DNA of 64,000 bases from GCA-2697345 sp002697345 (GTDB taxonomy: Bacteria > Pseudomonadota > Alphaproteobacteria > Rhodobacterales > Rhodobacteraceae), in NCBI GenBank assembly GCA_943787605.1, contig CALSNB010000003.1:1-64000 (forward strand), read 5' to 3'. This document shows positions 26,045-34,424 of this stretch, one piece after another (positions within the stretch are counted from its first letter, which is position 1; each line of letters starts with the position of its first letter). The notes under the pieces were generated by a model. The model was not told where the DNA came from and did not search any database. It saw only the letters and a program-made list of their open reading frames with translations. A program made the translations under genes and the position numbers.

Positions 26045-26067
26045 AAAAAAATCTCATCAAATGAGAC
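26045..26067 (-). terminator. Possible minus-strand hairpin terminator between fabH and ihfA
   Basis: On the minus strand, TCTCAT (26066-26061) pairs with ATGAGA (26057-26052) around a TTG loop and is followed by seven T residues (26051-26045). That is the layout of an intrinsic terminator, but both flanking genes are on the plus strand. It could stop antisense transcription. A second TCTCAT at 26030-26035 can compete for the same ATGAGA on the plus strand. The stem is short and A+T-containing, so confidence is low. Confidence 0.3.
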
Positions 26068-26157
26068 TCTTAAGCTATAATTTTTAAATAAATAAACGGT
26101 GAACTATTGACTCGGAATTTATCTATTGGATATCATTCATGAATAAGGGAGAAGTCA

Positions 26158-26457
26158 ATGAGCTCGAAGACATTAACAAGAATAGAGCTTAGTGAAGCTG
26201 TTTATAGAGAGGTTGGACTGTCTCGCAATGAATCGGCAGAACTAGTTGAAACGGTGTTAAATCATATATCCAACGCATTAATAAAAGGCGAACAAGTTAA
26301 AATTTCTGCCTTTGGAACCTTCAGTACTAGAAATAAAAAGCAGCGGATTGGGCGCAACCCAAAAACTGGAACAGAGATTCCTATCACATCACGGCGTGTT
26401 ATTTCGTTCAAGGCCTCCCAAATAATGAAAGAAAAAGTAGCGGCTGGTAATAAATAA
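26158..26457 (+). CDS. ihfA: Integration host factor subunit alpha
   Basis: A 99-residue DNA-bending protein of the HU/IHF family. TLTRIELSEAVYREVGLSRNES is the typical IhfA amino end, and GRNPKTGTEIPITSRRVISFKAS is the beta-arm with the intercalating Pro region. AKE/KVAAGNK ends the protein. GGGAGA lies a few bases before the ATG. It follows fabH and precedes a MerR regulator, the usual alphaproteobacterial order. The beta subunit is not in the window. Confidence 0.95.
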   Translation: MSSKTLTRIELSEAVYREVGLSRNESAELVETVLNHISNALIKGEQVKISAFGTFSTRNKKQRIGRNPKTGTEIPITSRRVISFKASQIMKEKVAAGNK

Positions 26458-26486
26458 AATTATTATTAGTAACCAAAGGAATCATA

Positions 26487-27053
26487 ATGGTTTGTAAGTC
26501 CCCTAATGCGTTCCGAACTATTAGTGAAGTTGCTGGCTGGCTAGAGTTACCCACTCATGTCCTACGTTTTTGGGAAAGTAAAATTACTCAAATATCTCCA
26601 ATAAAGCGTGCAGGTGGACGGAGATACTATAGACCAAGAGATATGCTGTTACTTGGCGGGATTAAATTCCTACTTTATGAAGAGGGTTTAACTATTAGGG
26701 CGCTAAATCAAAAAATAACTAGCGAGGGTCAAAAAGCTATTGAGAGTTATTCACAACCGTTAGAAAAAGTAAAAGAACAATCAGCACAAGAAAATAAGAA
26801 TAAAATTGAAATTGAACCTATTTTGATTAAGGAGGTACATAGCAAAAATAAAATTGAAGAACATAGAAATAACTTAACTATAGTAGACTCAACAAAATCA
26901 GAAATTTTGTGGGCTGTTAGAAAAAAACTTAGAAGGACTAACTTTCAGCAAAACTCAAAAAACATAATCTTAATAGAGTTATTTAAAAAATTAGTACAAA
27001 AACGTAATACTATAGCGGAAAGTTTAACCAATTGCTCTAAAACTCAATATTAA
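26487..27053 (+). CDS. MerR-family transcriptional regulator
   Basis: A 188-residue protein with an N-terminal MerR winged helix at about residues 9-80: RTISEVAGWLELPTHVLRFWESKI, then RAGGRRYYRPRDMLLL. This shortened 'MerR next to ihfA' type is widespread in Alphaproteobacteria. The C-terminal half is Lys/Glu/Asn-rich and poorly structured, with a final hydrophobic helix (ILIELFKKLVQKRN). No metal-binding cysteines follow the HTH domain, so it is not a metal sensor of the classic kind. The target is unknown. Confidence 0.9.
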   Translation: MVCKSPNAFRTISEVAGWLELPTHVLRFWESKITQISPIKRAGGRRYYRPRDMLLLGGIKFLLYEEGLTIRALNQKITSEGQKAIESYSQPLEKVKEQSAQENKNKIEIEPILIKEVHSKNKIEEHRNNLTIVDSTKSEILWAVRKKLRRTNFQQNSKNIILIELFKKLVQKRNTIAESLTNCSKTQY

Positions 27054-27110
27054 CTCCTTTTAAAAAATCTTCTCTTGCTACTAAGTTGAAATCCATTAAG
27101 AGGGATATTT

Positions 27111-27187
27111 CGGGCCATGGCGCAGCCTGGTAGCGCGTCCGTCTGGGGGACGGAAGGTCGCAGGTTCGAGTCCTGCTGGCCCGACCA
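27111..27187 (+). tRNA. tRNA-Pro (anticodon GGG)
   Basis: A complete 77-base cloverleaf. The acceptor stem is CGGGCCA/TGGCCCG, the D arm has GCGC/GCGC, the anticodon stem is TCCGT/ACGGA around loop CTGGGGG, and the T arm is GCAGG-TTCGAGT-CCTGC. Loop positions 34-36 read GGG, decoding CCC. The 3' ACCA is encoded in the DNA. Position after the ihfA-MerR pair is the common one. Confidence 0.97.
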
Positions 27188-27246
27188 TAACTACCATTTT
27201 TAACAGTTATTAATACTTATAATCAGTTAAAGGTAAGGCTTTAAGA

Positions 27247-27927
27247 GTGTGGGAAATAAATAAAAGTATGGAAAAAGCTAAAGGACTTAAAGGCGTAATA
27301 TTGGACTTTGGGGGCGTTATCTCACGAACACTTTTTGAAACCCACGCGCTTACCGAAGTCGCTTTGGGCCTTCCAAAGAAAAGTCTCAAATGGTTGGGCC
27401 CTTTTGATATCAGCTCTGATTCACTATGGCAATCGATGCAAAGTAATAAGATTTCTGAGCGCGACTATTGGCACGAAAGAACGAAAGAAGTAGCTGACCT
27501 TATAGGTGCCAACTGGGATCAAATGTCTGATTTTGTTAAAGCTGCAAGAGGCTCCGAACCTCTAGAAATAATTAGACCTGAAGCTATTATAGCAATTGAG
27601 CATTGGAAAAGTAATAATGTAAAGTTAGCAGTTTTATCTAATGAACTTGACTTGTTTTATGGTGATAAATTTAGGGATAAGCTACCTTTCTTAGATTTTT
27701 TTGATATTATACATGACGCTACATACACAAAAATGTTAAAACCTGATCCAAGATCATATATATCATGTTTAAATGATTTAAATCTACAACCACAGGATTG
27801 TTTGTTTATCGATGATCAGTTACGCAACATAATCGGTGCTCAAAAGATTGGATTAAATACTATTCATTTCAACGTATTAAATCCAAAAGAATCCTTTTCA
27901 CAGGCTTTAGAGCTTTCCAAATTCTAG
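27247..27927 (+). CDS. HAD-superfamily hydrolase (HAD-IA, YihX/epoxide-hydrolase N-domain-like)
   Basis: A 226-residue HAD phosphatase-like protein. Motif I is VILDFGGVIS with nucleophile Asp20 and Gly in place of the second Asp, as in YihX-type members. Motif II is LAVLSNEL, motif III Lys lies in MLKPDPRSY, and motif IV is CLFIDDQLRN. A helical cap fills residues ~35-120. The GTG at 27247 has AAGG eight bases ahead; an ATG at 27268 is the alternative. The substrate is unknown; sugar-phosphate phosphatase activity is the usual guess. Confidence 0.85.
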   Translation: MWEINKSMEKAKGLKGVILDFGGVISRTLFETHALTEVALGLPKKSLKWLGPFDISSDSLWQSMQSNKISERDYWHERTKEVADLIGANWDQMSDFVKAARGSEPLEIIRPEAIIAIEHWKSNNVKLAVLSNELDLFYGDKFRDKLPFLDFFDIIHDATYTKMLKPDPRSYISCLNDLNLQPQDCLFIDDQLRNIIGAQKIGLNTIHFNVLNPKESFSQALELSKF

Positions 27928-28020
27928 TAGTAAGTTAAAATAAAGTTAAATATAGGTTTTTGTGTGGATTACATATTCCAAAGTTGAACTGCGGCACCTA
28001 GTTAAAAAGGATAAAAATTT

Positions 28021-29103
28021 ATGCGCTATGGTCCTGGTGTTATGCCTAGTCAAAAAATAAAAGAAATGATCACCAATAAAGTGATAGTAGGTAATTTTCC
28101 TATACTTGATAGTCAAGTTCAACCAGCTAGCCTTGATCTAAGGCTCTCCAATAAAGCGGTACGTGTCAGAGCATCCTTCTTAGCCGGCAAGGGAGTAAAT
28201 GTCTTTGATCGCCTCAAAATGTTTAAGATGCATGAAGTAGACCTTTCAGATGGAGCAGTTCTAGAAAAAGGTTGTGTATACGTTATTCCGTTAATGGAAT
28301 CACTTAATCTACCAATAAACCTTCAAGCAGTCTGCAACGCAAAAAGTTCAACAGGTAGATTAGATTTATTGACGAGAGTTATAACAGATGGCGGTGTAGA
28401 ATTTGATAGAGTAGAGCCAGGTTATTCTGGGCCTTTGTTTGTCGAGATTTGCCCGCGTTCTTTTAGTGTATTGGTTCGACCAGGAATGAGTCTAAATCAA
28501 ATTAGGTTTAGAGGAGGTCTGTCAGTTTTATCTGACAAAGAATTACAAAACCTTCATAAAGAAGAAATATTAGTCTCAAACGACCCTCATATCGACAATG
28601 GGTTAGGGTTTTCAGTTGACTTAAAACCAAAAGGGAAAAATTTGGTTGGGTACAGAGCTAAACCTCATACGGGACTTATTGATTTAGACAAACTTTCCTA
28701 CTATAATCCAGACGATTTTTGGGAAAAAATAACAGCTCAGAATGGATCACTTATACTAGATCCTGATGCATTTTATATACTTGTTAGTAGAGAGTCCGTT
28801 CATATACCTGGTGGTTATGCCGCTGAAATGGCTCCCTACCTTGCAATGGTAGGAGAGTTCCGAGTACACTATGCAGGCTTTTTTGACCCAGGATTTGGAA
28901 GTTTACACGAAGGCGGTATAGGCTCAAGAGGAGTACTTGAAGTCAGATGTCATGAAGCTCCATTTGTTCTTGAACATGGCCAAATCGTTGGAAGGTTGGT
29001 TTTTGAAAAAATGTATGAGATACCGAACCAACTATACGGGGTAGGAATAAAGTCGAACTATCAGGGGCAAGGTTTAAAATTAAGCAAGCATTTCTCCGAT
29101 TGA
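28021..29103 (+). CDS. dcd: dCTP deaminase, two-domain form
   Basis: A 360-residue protein of the dCTP deaminase/dUTPase superfamily, about twice the length of E. coli Dcd. Both halves show the beta-barrel: the first has QPASLDLRLS and CNAKSSTGRLDLLTRVITDGG, the second has YAGFFDPGFG and GQIVGRLVFEKM. This tandem form is the alphaproteobacterial version, producing dUMP/dUTP precursors for thymidylate. It stands alone, convergent with scpB. Nothing looks truncated. Confidence 0.9.
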   Translation: MRYGPGVMPSQKIKEMITNKVIVGNFPILDSQVQPASLDLRLSNKAVRVRASFLAGKGVNVFDRLKMFKMHEVDLSDGAVLEKGCVYVIPLMESLNLPINLQAVCNAKSSTGRLDLLTRVITDGGVEFDRVEPGYSGPLFVEICPRSFSVLVRPGMSLNQIRFRGGLSVLSDKELQNLHKEEILVSNDPHIDNGLGFSVDLKPKGKNLVGYRAKPHTGLIDLDKLSYYNPDDFWEKITAQNGSLILDPDAFYILVSRESVHIPGGYAAEMAPYLAMVGEFRVHYAGFFDPGFGSLHEGGIGSRGVLEVRCHEAPFVLEHGQIVGRLVFEKMYEIPNQLYGVGIKSNYQGQGLKLSKHFSD

Positions 29104-29149
29104 TAGACCCCATTTTAAAAAAATTTTCAAAAGCGATCACATAGTTAAG

Positions 29150-29791
29150 TTATTCATCAAAAAACTCAGGCTCATCTCCAATAGGATCTTGAACACTTAC
29201 TTTTTCATCTATCTCCGATGGGGGTGGTTTGTTATCTAAAAGACCAGTGGCCCTAAGCTCTTTAAGATCCGGAAGATCATTAACGCGCTCCAAACCAAAA
29301 AAATCTAAAAATGTATCAGTAATTACATAAGTTACAGGTCGACCAGGGCTAGTTCTTCTACGACCAAATTTAACCCAATTTAACTCCACCAATTGATCAA
29401 CGGTACCTCGCGACACCGAAACACCTCTAATCTCTTCAATTTCAATTCGTGTTACAGGCTGATGATAAGCCACAATCGCCAATGTTTCAGTTGCGGCACG
29501 ACTTAGTTTCTTTGTTTCAAAACTTTCCTTAGCCATTAAGAAACCTAAATCTTTTGCAGTTCGGATAGCCCACTTAGCACCAACTCGAACCACGTTAACA
29601 CCCATTTTTTCATATTTTTTTTGAAGACTTAATAGTAATTTCTTGAGGTCAATACCCTTAGGCATACGAAGTTCTAATTCATCTAAAGAAATAGGTTCTT
29701 GAACAGCAAATAGAATAGCTTCAACCATGCGCTCCTGTTCTTTCACACTAGGTACAGGATAATCACTATCATTTGTTTTATATTCTGCCAT
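29150..29791 (-). CDS. scpB: Segregation and condensation protein B
   Basis: A 213-residue winged-helix protein, partner of ScpA in the SMC condensin. Conserved features include VEAILFAVQEPISLDEL, ATETLAIVAYHQPVTRIEIEEIRGVSVSRGTVDQL and YVITDTFLDFFGL. The last ~30 residues are acidic and probably disordered. It starts two bases after the scpA stop, so the pair is co-translated. Downstream it is convergent with dcd. Confidence 0.95.
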   Translation of the reverse strand: MAEYKTNDSDYPVPSVKEQERMVEAILFAVQEPISLDELELRMPKGIDLKKLLLSLQKKYEKMGVNVVRVGAKWAIRTAKDLGFLMAKESFETKKLSRAATETLAIVAYHQPVTRIEIEEIRGVSVSRGTVDQLVELNWVKFGRRRTSPGRPVTYVITDTFLDFFGLERVNDLPDLKELRATGLLDNKPPPSEIDEKVSVQDPIGDEPEFFDE

Positions 29792-29793
29792 AG

Positions 29794-30576
29794 CTATTTC
29801 TTTCGTATATTTATAGGTGCGTACATTTTTGTTTGTTTTAATTCAATCTCACCAGCTTTTGTAAGTTCAAGGCATGCTGCAAATGTGGAGGCAGTTGCAC
29901 TTCTCGTCTTTTCTGGGTCAGCTCTCCAGTCTTCTGGAAGATATGAAGATAATTCGGTCCAATCACCAGAAAAATTCAGAAATTTCCTTAAACGCCCCAG
30001 AGCTTCTTCCATAGAGTAGACTTTGCCTCTATCTAGTACATAAGGTTTAAACTCGTCTTTAGTCCTAACACGTGCATAAGCCTGTACAAGATCTAGTAAA
30101 TTAGTATCGTATTTTATGTTTTTTGTTTTAGTTATTCGTTCTGGCATCCCTCTGTAGAAAAAATTTTTACCTAATCTGTCGGTAACCATAAGTTTAACTG
30201 CAGCATTTCTCATAGCAGAAAGTCTCTCTAGTTGAAACGCCAGATAGGCTGCTAACTCTTCTCCCGAAGGCCCCTCTTCTAAATCAGTTGGTAGTAAAAG
30301 CCTTGATTTTAAAAATGCTAACCAAGCAGCCATAACCAAATAGTCAGCAGCCAACTCGAGTTGTAACTCTTTAGCCTTTTCAATAAAATCAAGATATTGG
30401 TCTACAAGCTGTAAAATTGAAACTTTAAGAAGATCCACTTTTTGACTTCTGCATAAGGTTAACAATAAGTCTAACGGACCTTCGAAACCATCAATATCAA
30501 CCACCAACTGACGAGTATCAAACCTTCCTGTTTTAGTTGCCTCTTCCCAACCATCAAATATGTTTTCAACATGCAT
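29794..30576 (-). CDS. scpA: Segregation and condensation protein A
   Basis: A 260-residue kleisin that bridges SMC heads. The amino end has the kleisin signature DGFEGPLDLLLTLCRSQKVDLLKVSI, followed by LAADYLVMAAWLAFLKSRLLLP, and the winged-helix C-terminus includes VAATFAACLELTKAGEIELKQ-type sequence. The start codon overlaps the nagZ stop by one base. Order nagZ-scpA-scpB is typical for Rhodobacterales. The smc gene is not in the window. Confidence 0.94.
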   Translation of the reverse strand: MHVENIFDGWEEATKTGRFDTRQLVVDIDGFEGPLDLLLTLCRSQKVDLLKVSILQLVDQYLDFIEKAKELQLELAADYLVMAAWLAFLKSRLLLPTDLEEGPSGEELAAYLAFQLERLSAMRNAAVKLMVTDRLGKNFFYRGMPERITKTKNIKYDTNLLDLVQAYARVRTKDEFKPYVLDRGKVYSMEEALGRLRKFLNFSGDWTELSSYLPEDWRADPEKTRSATASTFAACLELTKAGEIELKQTKMYAPINIRKK

Positions 30577-31574
30577 CAGTTTTCTCCAGGCATTAGTTTA
30601 GACAGTTCATACTGTAATTCATCTATGCTCTCTTCTTTTGGTGGTCGCTTTTGCTCTAAGGCAAATTGAGAACGCTCTTCTCCCTGAGATGTAAGTTGCC
30701 CACTTGCATTGGCGACATCAATCATCTCTTTCAAGTCTCCGTTACAATGTAGAACGATATCGCAACCTGCATCTATAGAAGACTTTGAACGTTCGAATAT
30801 AGACCCTTCCAAAGCACCCATTGAAATATCATCTGTAATAATCAAATTTTTATATCCTAGATCGTTGCGAATTAGAGAAAGCATTTTCTTTGAAATCGTC
30901 GCGGGAGTATCATCAATACTTGTATATGTAATGTGAGCAGTCATACTAATTGGTAAATCTGCCAGTGACTTAAAAGGCAAGAAGTCAGTCCTAGTTAATA
31001 CTTCTAGCGGCTCTCGAACAATTGGTAACTGCTCATGGCCATCCACCACAGCGCGACCATAACCTGGAATATGTTTAACTACCGGTAAAACACCCCCATC
31101 TAAAAGACCTGTAGCAACAGCTCGAGAAATTTTTACAACGTCCTCTACTGTTTCACCATAGCACCTGTCCGCTAATATAGTGTGGGTATTTGGTTTTAGA
31201 AGGTCGGCTACTGGTGCACAGTTAACATCAATACCTATCTCGTTAAGCTCTAAGGCAATCAGACGACTCCTTAAATACATTACGCGACCAGCATGACTTC
31301 CCGATTTCTTTACTTGTGTTAACGCAGGTAAATACTCCATCCATTCCGGAGAGCGCATTCTTTGGACACGACCACCTTCTTGATCAATTAAGATAGGAGC
31401 ATTTCGTCCAACACTTTCCCTTAACTCCATAGTAAGTAGCTTAACTTGTGCTTTAGATTCAATATTTCGTGAAAATAGTATAAATCCCCATGGCTGGGAT
31501 TCCTTAAAAAAGTCGAATTCTTTTTTTGATAACTTAGAACCAATACATCCAAATATGTAGGCACCTACTGTCAT
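30576..31574 (-). CDS. nagZ: Beta-N-acetylhexosaminidase NagZ
   Basis: A 332-residue GH3 enzyme that removes N-acetylglucosamine from anhydro-muropeptides in peptidoglycan recycling. The catalytic loop is KHIPGYGRAVVDGHEQLP, where the usual PGHG reads PGYG but the general-acid His of the DxH pair is kept; the nucleophile Asp lies in IITDDISMGAL. LIDQEGGRVQRM is the substrate-binding segment. It is cytoplasmic, with no signal peptide. It lies between the SPOR protein and scpA. Confidence 0.93.
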   Translation of the reverse strand: MTVGAYIFGCIGSKLSKKEFDFFKESQPWGFILFSRNIESKAQVKLLTMELRESVGRNAPILIDQEGGRVQRMRSPEWMEYLPALTQVKKSGSHAGRVMYLRSRLIALELNEIGIDVNCAPVADLLKPNTHTILADRCYGETVEDVVKISRAVATGLLDGGVLPVVKHIPGYGRAVVDGHEQLPIVREPLEVLTRTDFLPFKSLADLPISMTAHITYTSIDDTPATISKKMLSLIRNDLGYKNLIITDDISMGALEGSIFERSKSSIDAGCDIVLHCNGDLKEMIDVANASGQLTSQGEERSQFALEQKRPPKEESIDELQYELSKLMPGEN

Positions 31575-31646
31575 AAGGGTAAAAATCTATATAGTTTTTT
31601 AAAACTCATATTATTTTCTTACTTTGTAAAAATTTCCATATTACTT

Positions 31647-32528
31647 CTATCTATAAGTGACAGGCATACAATCATTCCCAAACGATTTTATAAGAGAACA
31701 GAACTGCTTCGTCATTTCAACATCTGAAAAACCTCCAATCTGCATCCTGAAAATACTGCGTCCGCCAGACTTTGAATTTTGTATGAAAATAGTCTTATCT
31801 GAGAGGTAATCATCATACATAGAGACAAAGTTATCCAACTTTACTTGAGCAATGACGAGGTTTTTGAAAGATCCAAGATGAGCCAAAGATTCTCCTTTTT
31901 TGAATAACAACCCCCCCCCATTATAGTTTTTATTAATAACTACTTTACTCGTCGGGGTAGTTGATAAACCCTTCACTCTAATCTCTGGTCTTTTAACAGG
32001 TCGAAGTGGTAAGAATAGATTTTCCACTATGACTGAAGTGCTCGAAATAGGGTTAGAGCTTATTTCAAATTTTGATATAGTGTTTTTGATTTCTTTCGAA
32101 GTACCAAAAATCTCCGCTAATGCGTGATTTATAGATTTTTTTAGGTCAATTTTTCCACTAGAATCGCCAAATCCTGTAAGCACACTCAGATCACTTTCGG
32201 CCACTCCGGTTGGAGAAGGTGCTAAAATTATTTTTCTAGATGGGCCTTCCACTTCACCATCTTCTTGGACAGAGTTCACAGCGTAACCTAAATATGCTGT
32301 TTTGTTACCACCAGGATCCCTAGGTAAAACTTTTAATGGGCCAGTGGATGCCTTGATAATAGGTAATACTGCCGATTGACTTAATGATAAATTATAACCC
32401 CAGTTAATTAACCCTAATAGTAAACCAAGTGATATCAAACTTCCAATAACCTTAAGAACTCTACTTAGATGACCCCGTGAAACGGAGGGGTCTGACACCG
32501 AAAAAGCATCAAAGTCTACGTCTGCCAT
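31647..32528 (-). CDS. SPOR-domain protein, inner-membrane anchored
   Basis: A 293-residue protein with a short cytoplasmic amino end, one membrane span at about residues 25-48 (VIGSLISLGLLLGLINWGY), a long low-complexity periplasmic linker, and a C-terminal SPOR domain at about 215-293 (FKNLVIAQVKLDNF...RSIFRMQIGGFSDVEMTKQFCSLIKSFG). SPOR domains bind denuded peptidoglycan at division sites. The linker contains a run of nine G on the coding strand. Its place between argS and nagZ is conserved in Rhodobacterales. Confidence 0.87.
   Translation of the reverse strand: MADVDFDAFSVSDPSVSRGHLSRVLKVIGSLISLGLLLGLINWGYNLSLSQSAVLPIIKASTGPLKVLPRDPGGNKTAYLGYAVNSVQEDGEVEGPSRKIILAPSPTGVAESDLSVLTGFGDSSGKIDLKKSINHALAEIFGTSKEIKNTISKFEISSNPISSTSVIVENLFLPLRPVKRPEIRVKGLSTTPTSKVVINKNYNGGGLLFKKGESLAHLGSFKNLVIAQVKLDNFVSMYDDYLSDKTIFIQNSKSGGRSIFRMQIGGFSDVEMTKQFCSLIKSFGNDCMPVTYR
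31911..31919 (-). repeat. Homopolymer G9 tract in the SPOR-protein gene
   Basis: Nine consecutive C on the plus strand (G on the coding strand) encode Gly-Gly-Gly in the linker just before LLFKKGES. It is strikingly long for this A+T-rich sequence and prone to slippage. At nine G the gene is in frame. Confidence 0.9.
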
Positions 32529-32594
32529 ATCTGCCTCATAACTTCTCGATTTATTTCGAGTTATAATTATTTTGTAACGTTATTAAGTTGCACC

Positions 32595-34337
32595 TTAACG
32601 CATTTCTGAAACCGCTTCTACCCCTAGAATAGAAAGCCCTGAGGAAATTACAATAGCCACAGATCTTGCCAATGCAAGTTTTGCAAGTGCGATGGTTGTA
32701 TCTTCTTGTATGAAACGGAGTCTCTTTTCATCATTTCCTTTATTCCAAAGAGAGTGGAAATCACCCGCCAATTCATAGAGATAAAATGCTACCCTATGCG
32801 GTTCATTAGTCTTAGCCGACACCTGTACTAACCTAGGCCACTCAGCAAGCTTCTTAATAAGTCTTAACTCTACTTGATGGTTATTTTGGCTTAAGTCAGC
32901 AGAGGCTAGATTCTGATCTGAAACATCAATATCTGCTTCCACCGCTTTTCGAAGTACAGAGCACACTCTAGCATGTGCGTATTGGACATAAAATACTGGA
33001 TTATCCTTAGATTGATCGAGAACCTTTTCAAGGTCGAAGTCAAGTGGAGCGTCATTTTTTCGAGTAAGCATTACAAAGCGCACCACATCAGAGCCAACTT
33101 CCTGAATTAGGTCACTTAGAGTAACAAAAGTTCCTGCCCTTTTTGACATTTTAAAAGGCACCCCATTGCGATAGAGTTTTACTAATTGAACAAGCTTCAC
33201 ATCAAGCTCGACTTTAGTATCAGACAATGCCAGCACTGCGGCCTTCATTCTTTTAACATATCCTCCGTGATCTGCTCCCAAAATATCAATTAATATATCA
33301 TATCCACGATCAATTTTATCAAAATGATAAGCAATATCAGGGGCAAAGTATGTCCATGTTCCATCAGATTTTTTCACTGGCCGATCTACATCATCTCCAA
33401 AGTTAGTTGATTTGAAAAGGGTTTGTTTTCGGGGAGACCAATCATCCAGTTTCTTACCTTTTGGAGGCTCTAATACACCTTCATAAATTAAACCTCTTTT
33501 TGAAAGTTGTTCTATTGTTAAGTCAATTTTTCTTTCTGAGTACACAGATTTTTCACTGAAATAATTATCCATTTTAATACCAAGACTATCAAGATCTTCT
33601 CTTATCAATTTCATCATAATATCAGTTGAGTAATCCCGGATAAACTCAAGCCAAACTTTTTCATCTTCTTTTAAAAACCTATCTCCAACCTCAGCTTTCA
33701 AAGCCAGGCCTACTTCGACCAGATATTCACCTGGGTATGTCCCATCTTCAAATACTACTTCTTGTCCATGCGCTTCCAGATACCTAAGATACACGGAGCG
33801 GGCTAAAACATCTACTTGGGTACCACCATCATTAATATAGTATTCTCTCGTAACGTCATAACCGACATAGTTTAGCAGATTAGACAATGCATCACCAAAA
33901 ACTGCACCTCGAGTATGGCCAACATGGAGGGGTCCAGTTGGGTTTGCACTTATATACTCTACATTAACTCGCTTTCCGTTGCCAAGCTGAGTTTGTCCAT
34001 ATTTACTTCCTAAAAGTAAACTTGATTTTACCACTGCCTGCAATACAGGCTCTTCGATTCTAATATTTATAAAACCAGGCCCTGCAACATTCACCTCTCT
34101 TACTCTCTCATCAGATATTAAAATATTAGATAGGTACTCTGCTATCTGCCTGGGAGGCTTATTGGCTAATTTTGCAAGCACCATAGCTGCATTTGTTGCC
34201 ATATCTCCATGAGCCTGATCTCGAGGGGGCTCAACTGATATATTATCATACCTTAACCCTATTTCTAGGAAACCATCAGAGACCATTTTATCTAGAGAAC
34301 TAACAACTAAATCGCGTATGTTACTATATATATTCAA
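32595..34337 (-). CDS. argS: Arginyl-tRNA synthetase
   Basis: A 580-residue class I synthetase. The HIGH motif is in PTGPLHVGHTRGAVFGDAL and the KMSK motif in PFKMSKRAGTF. The N-terminal Add-1 domain (residues 1-110) and the C-terminal DALR anticodon-binding domain (about 455-580, with QYAHARVCSVLRKA) are both present. Length is normal. It is followed by the SPOR gene after about 66 bases and preceded by the dgt gene. Confidence 0.97.
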   Translation of the reverse strand: MNIYSNIRDLVVSSLDKMVSDGFLEIGLRYDNISVEPPRDQAHGDMATNAAMVLAKLANKPPRQIAEYLSNILISDERVREVNVAGPGFINIRIEEPVLQAVVKSSLLLGSKYGQTQLGNGKRVNVEYISANPTGPLHVGHTRGAVFGDALSNLLNYVGYDVTREYYINDGGTQVDVLARSVYLRYLEAHGQEVVFEDGTYPGEYLVEVGLALKAEVGDRFLKEDEKVWLEFIRDYSTDIMMKLIREDLDSLGIKMDNYFSEKSVYSERKIDLTIEQLSKRGLIYEGVLEPPKGKKLDDWSPRKQTLFKSTNFGDDVDRPVKKSDGTWTYFAPDIAYHFDKIDRGYDILIDILGADHGGYVKRMKAAVLALSDTKVELDVKLVQLVKLYRNGVPFKMSKRAGTFVTLSDLIQEVGSDVVRFVMLTRKNDAPLDFDLEKVLDQSKDNPVFYVQYAHARVCSVLRKAVEADIDVSDQNLASADLSQNNHQVELRLIKKLAEWPRLVQVSAKTNEPHRVAFYLYELAGDFHSLWNKGNDEKRLRFIQEDTTIALAKLALARSVAIVISSGLSILGVEAVSEMR

Positions 34338-34424
34338 GATTTATCCTTTTGTTAGGCTGGGTTTAACATGCCTAAATATAAAATCTAGCACGAAACCATC
34401 TGCCACAAAAATTTTCTCAAGCAC

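Noticed and set aside
27247..27927. HAD hydrolase as the third ACAD10-type domain partner of the kinase and dehydrogenase
   Set aside because: ACAD10 does contain a HAD domain, but this gene is 23 kb away with no shared context, so linking them would be speculation.
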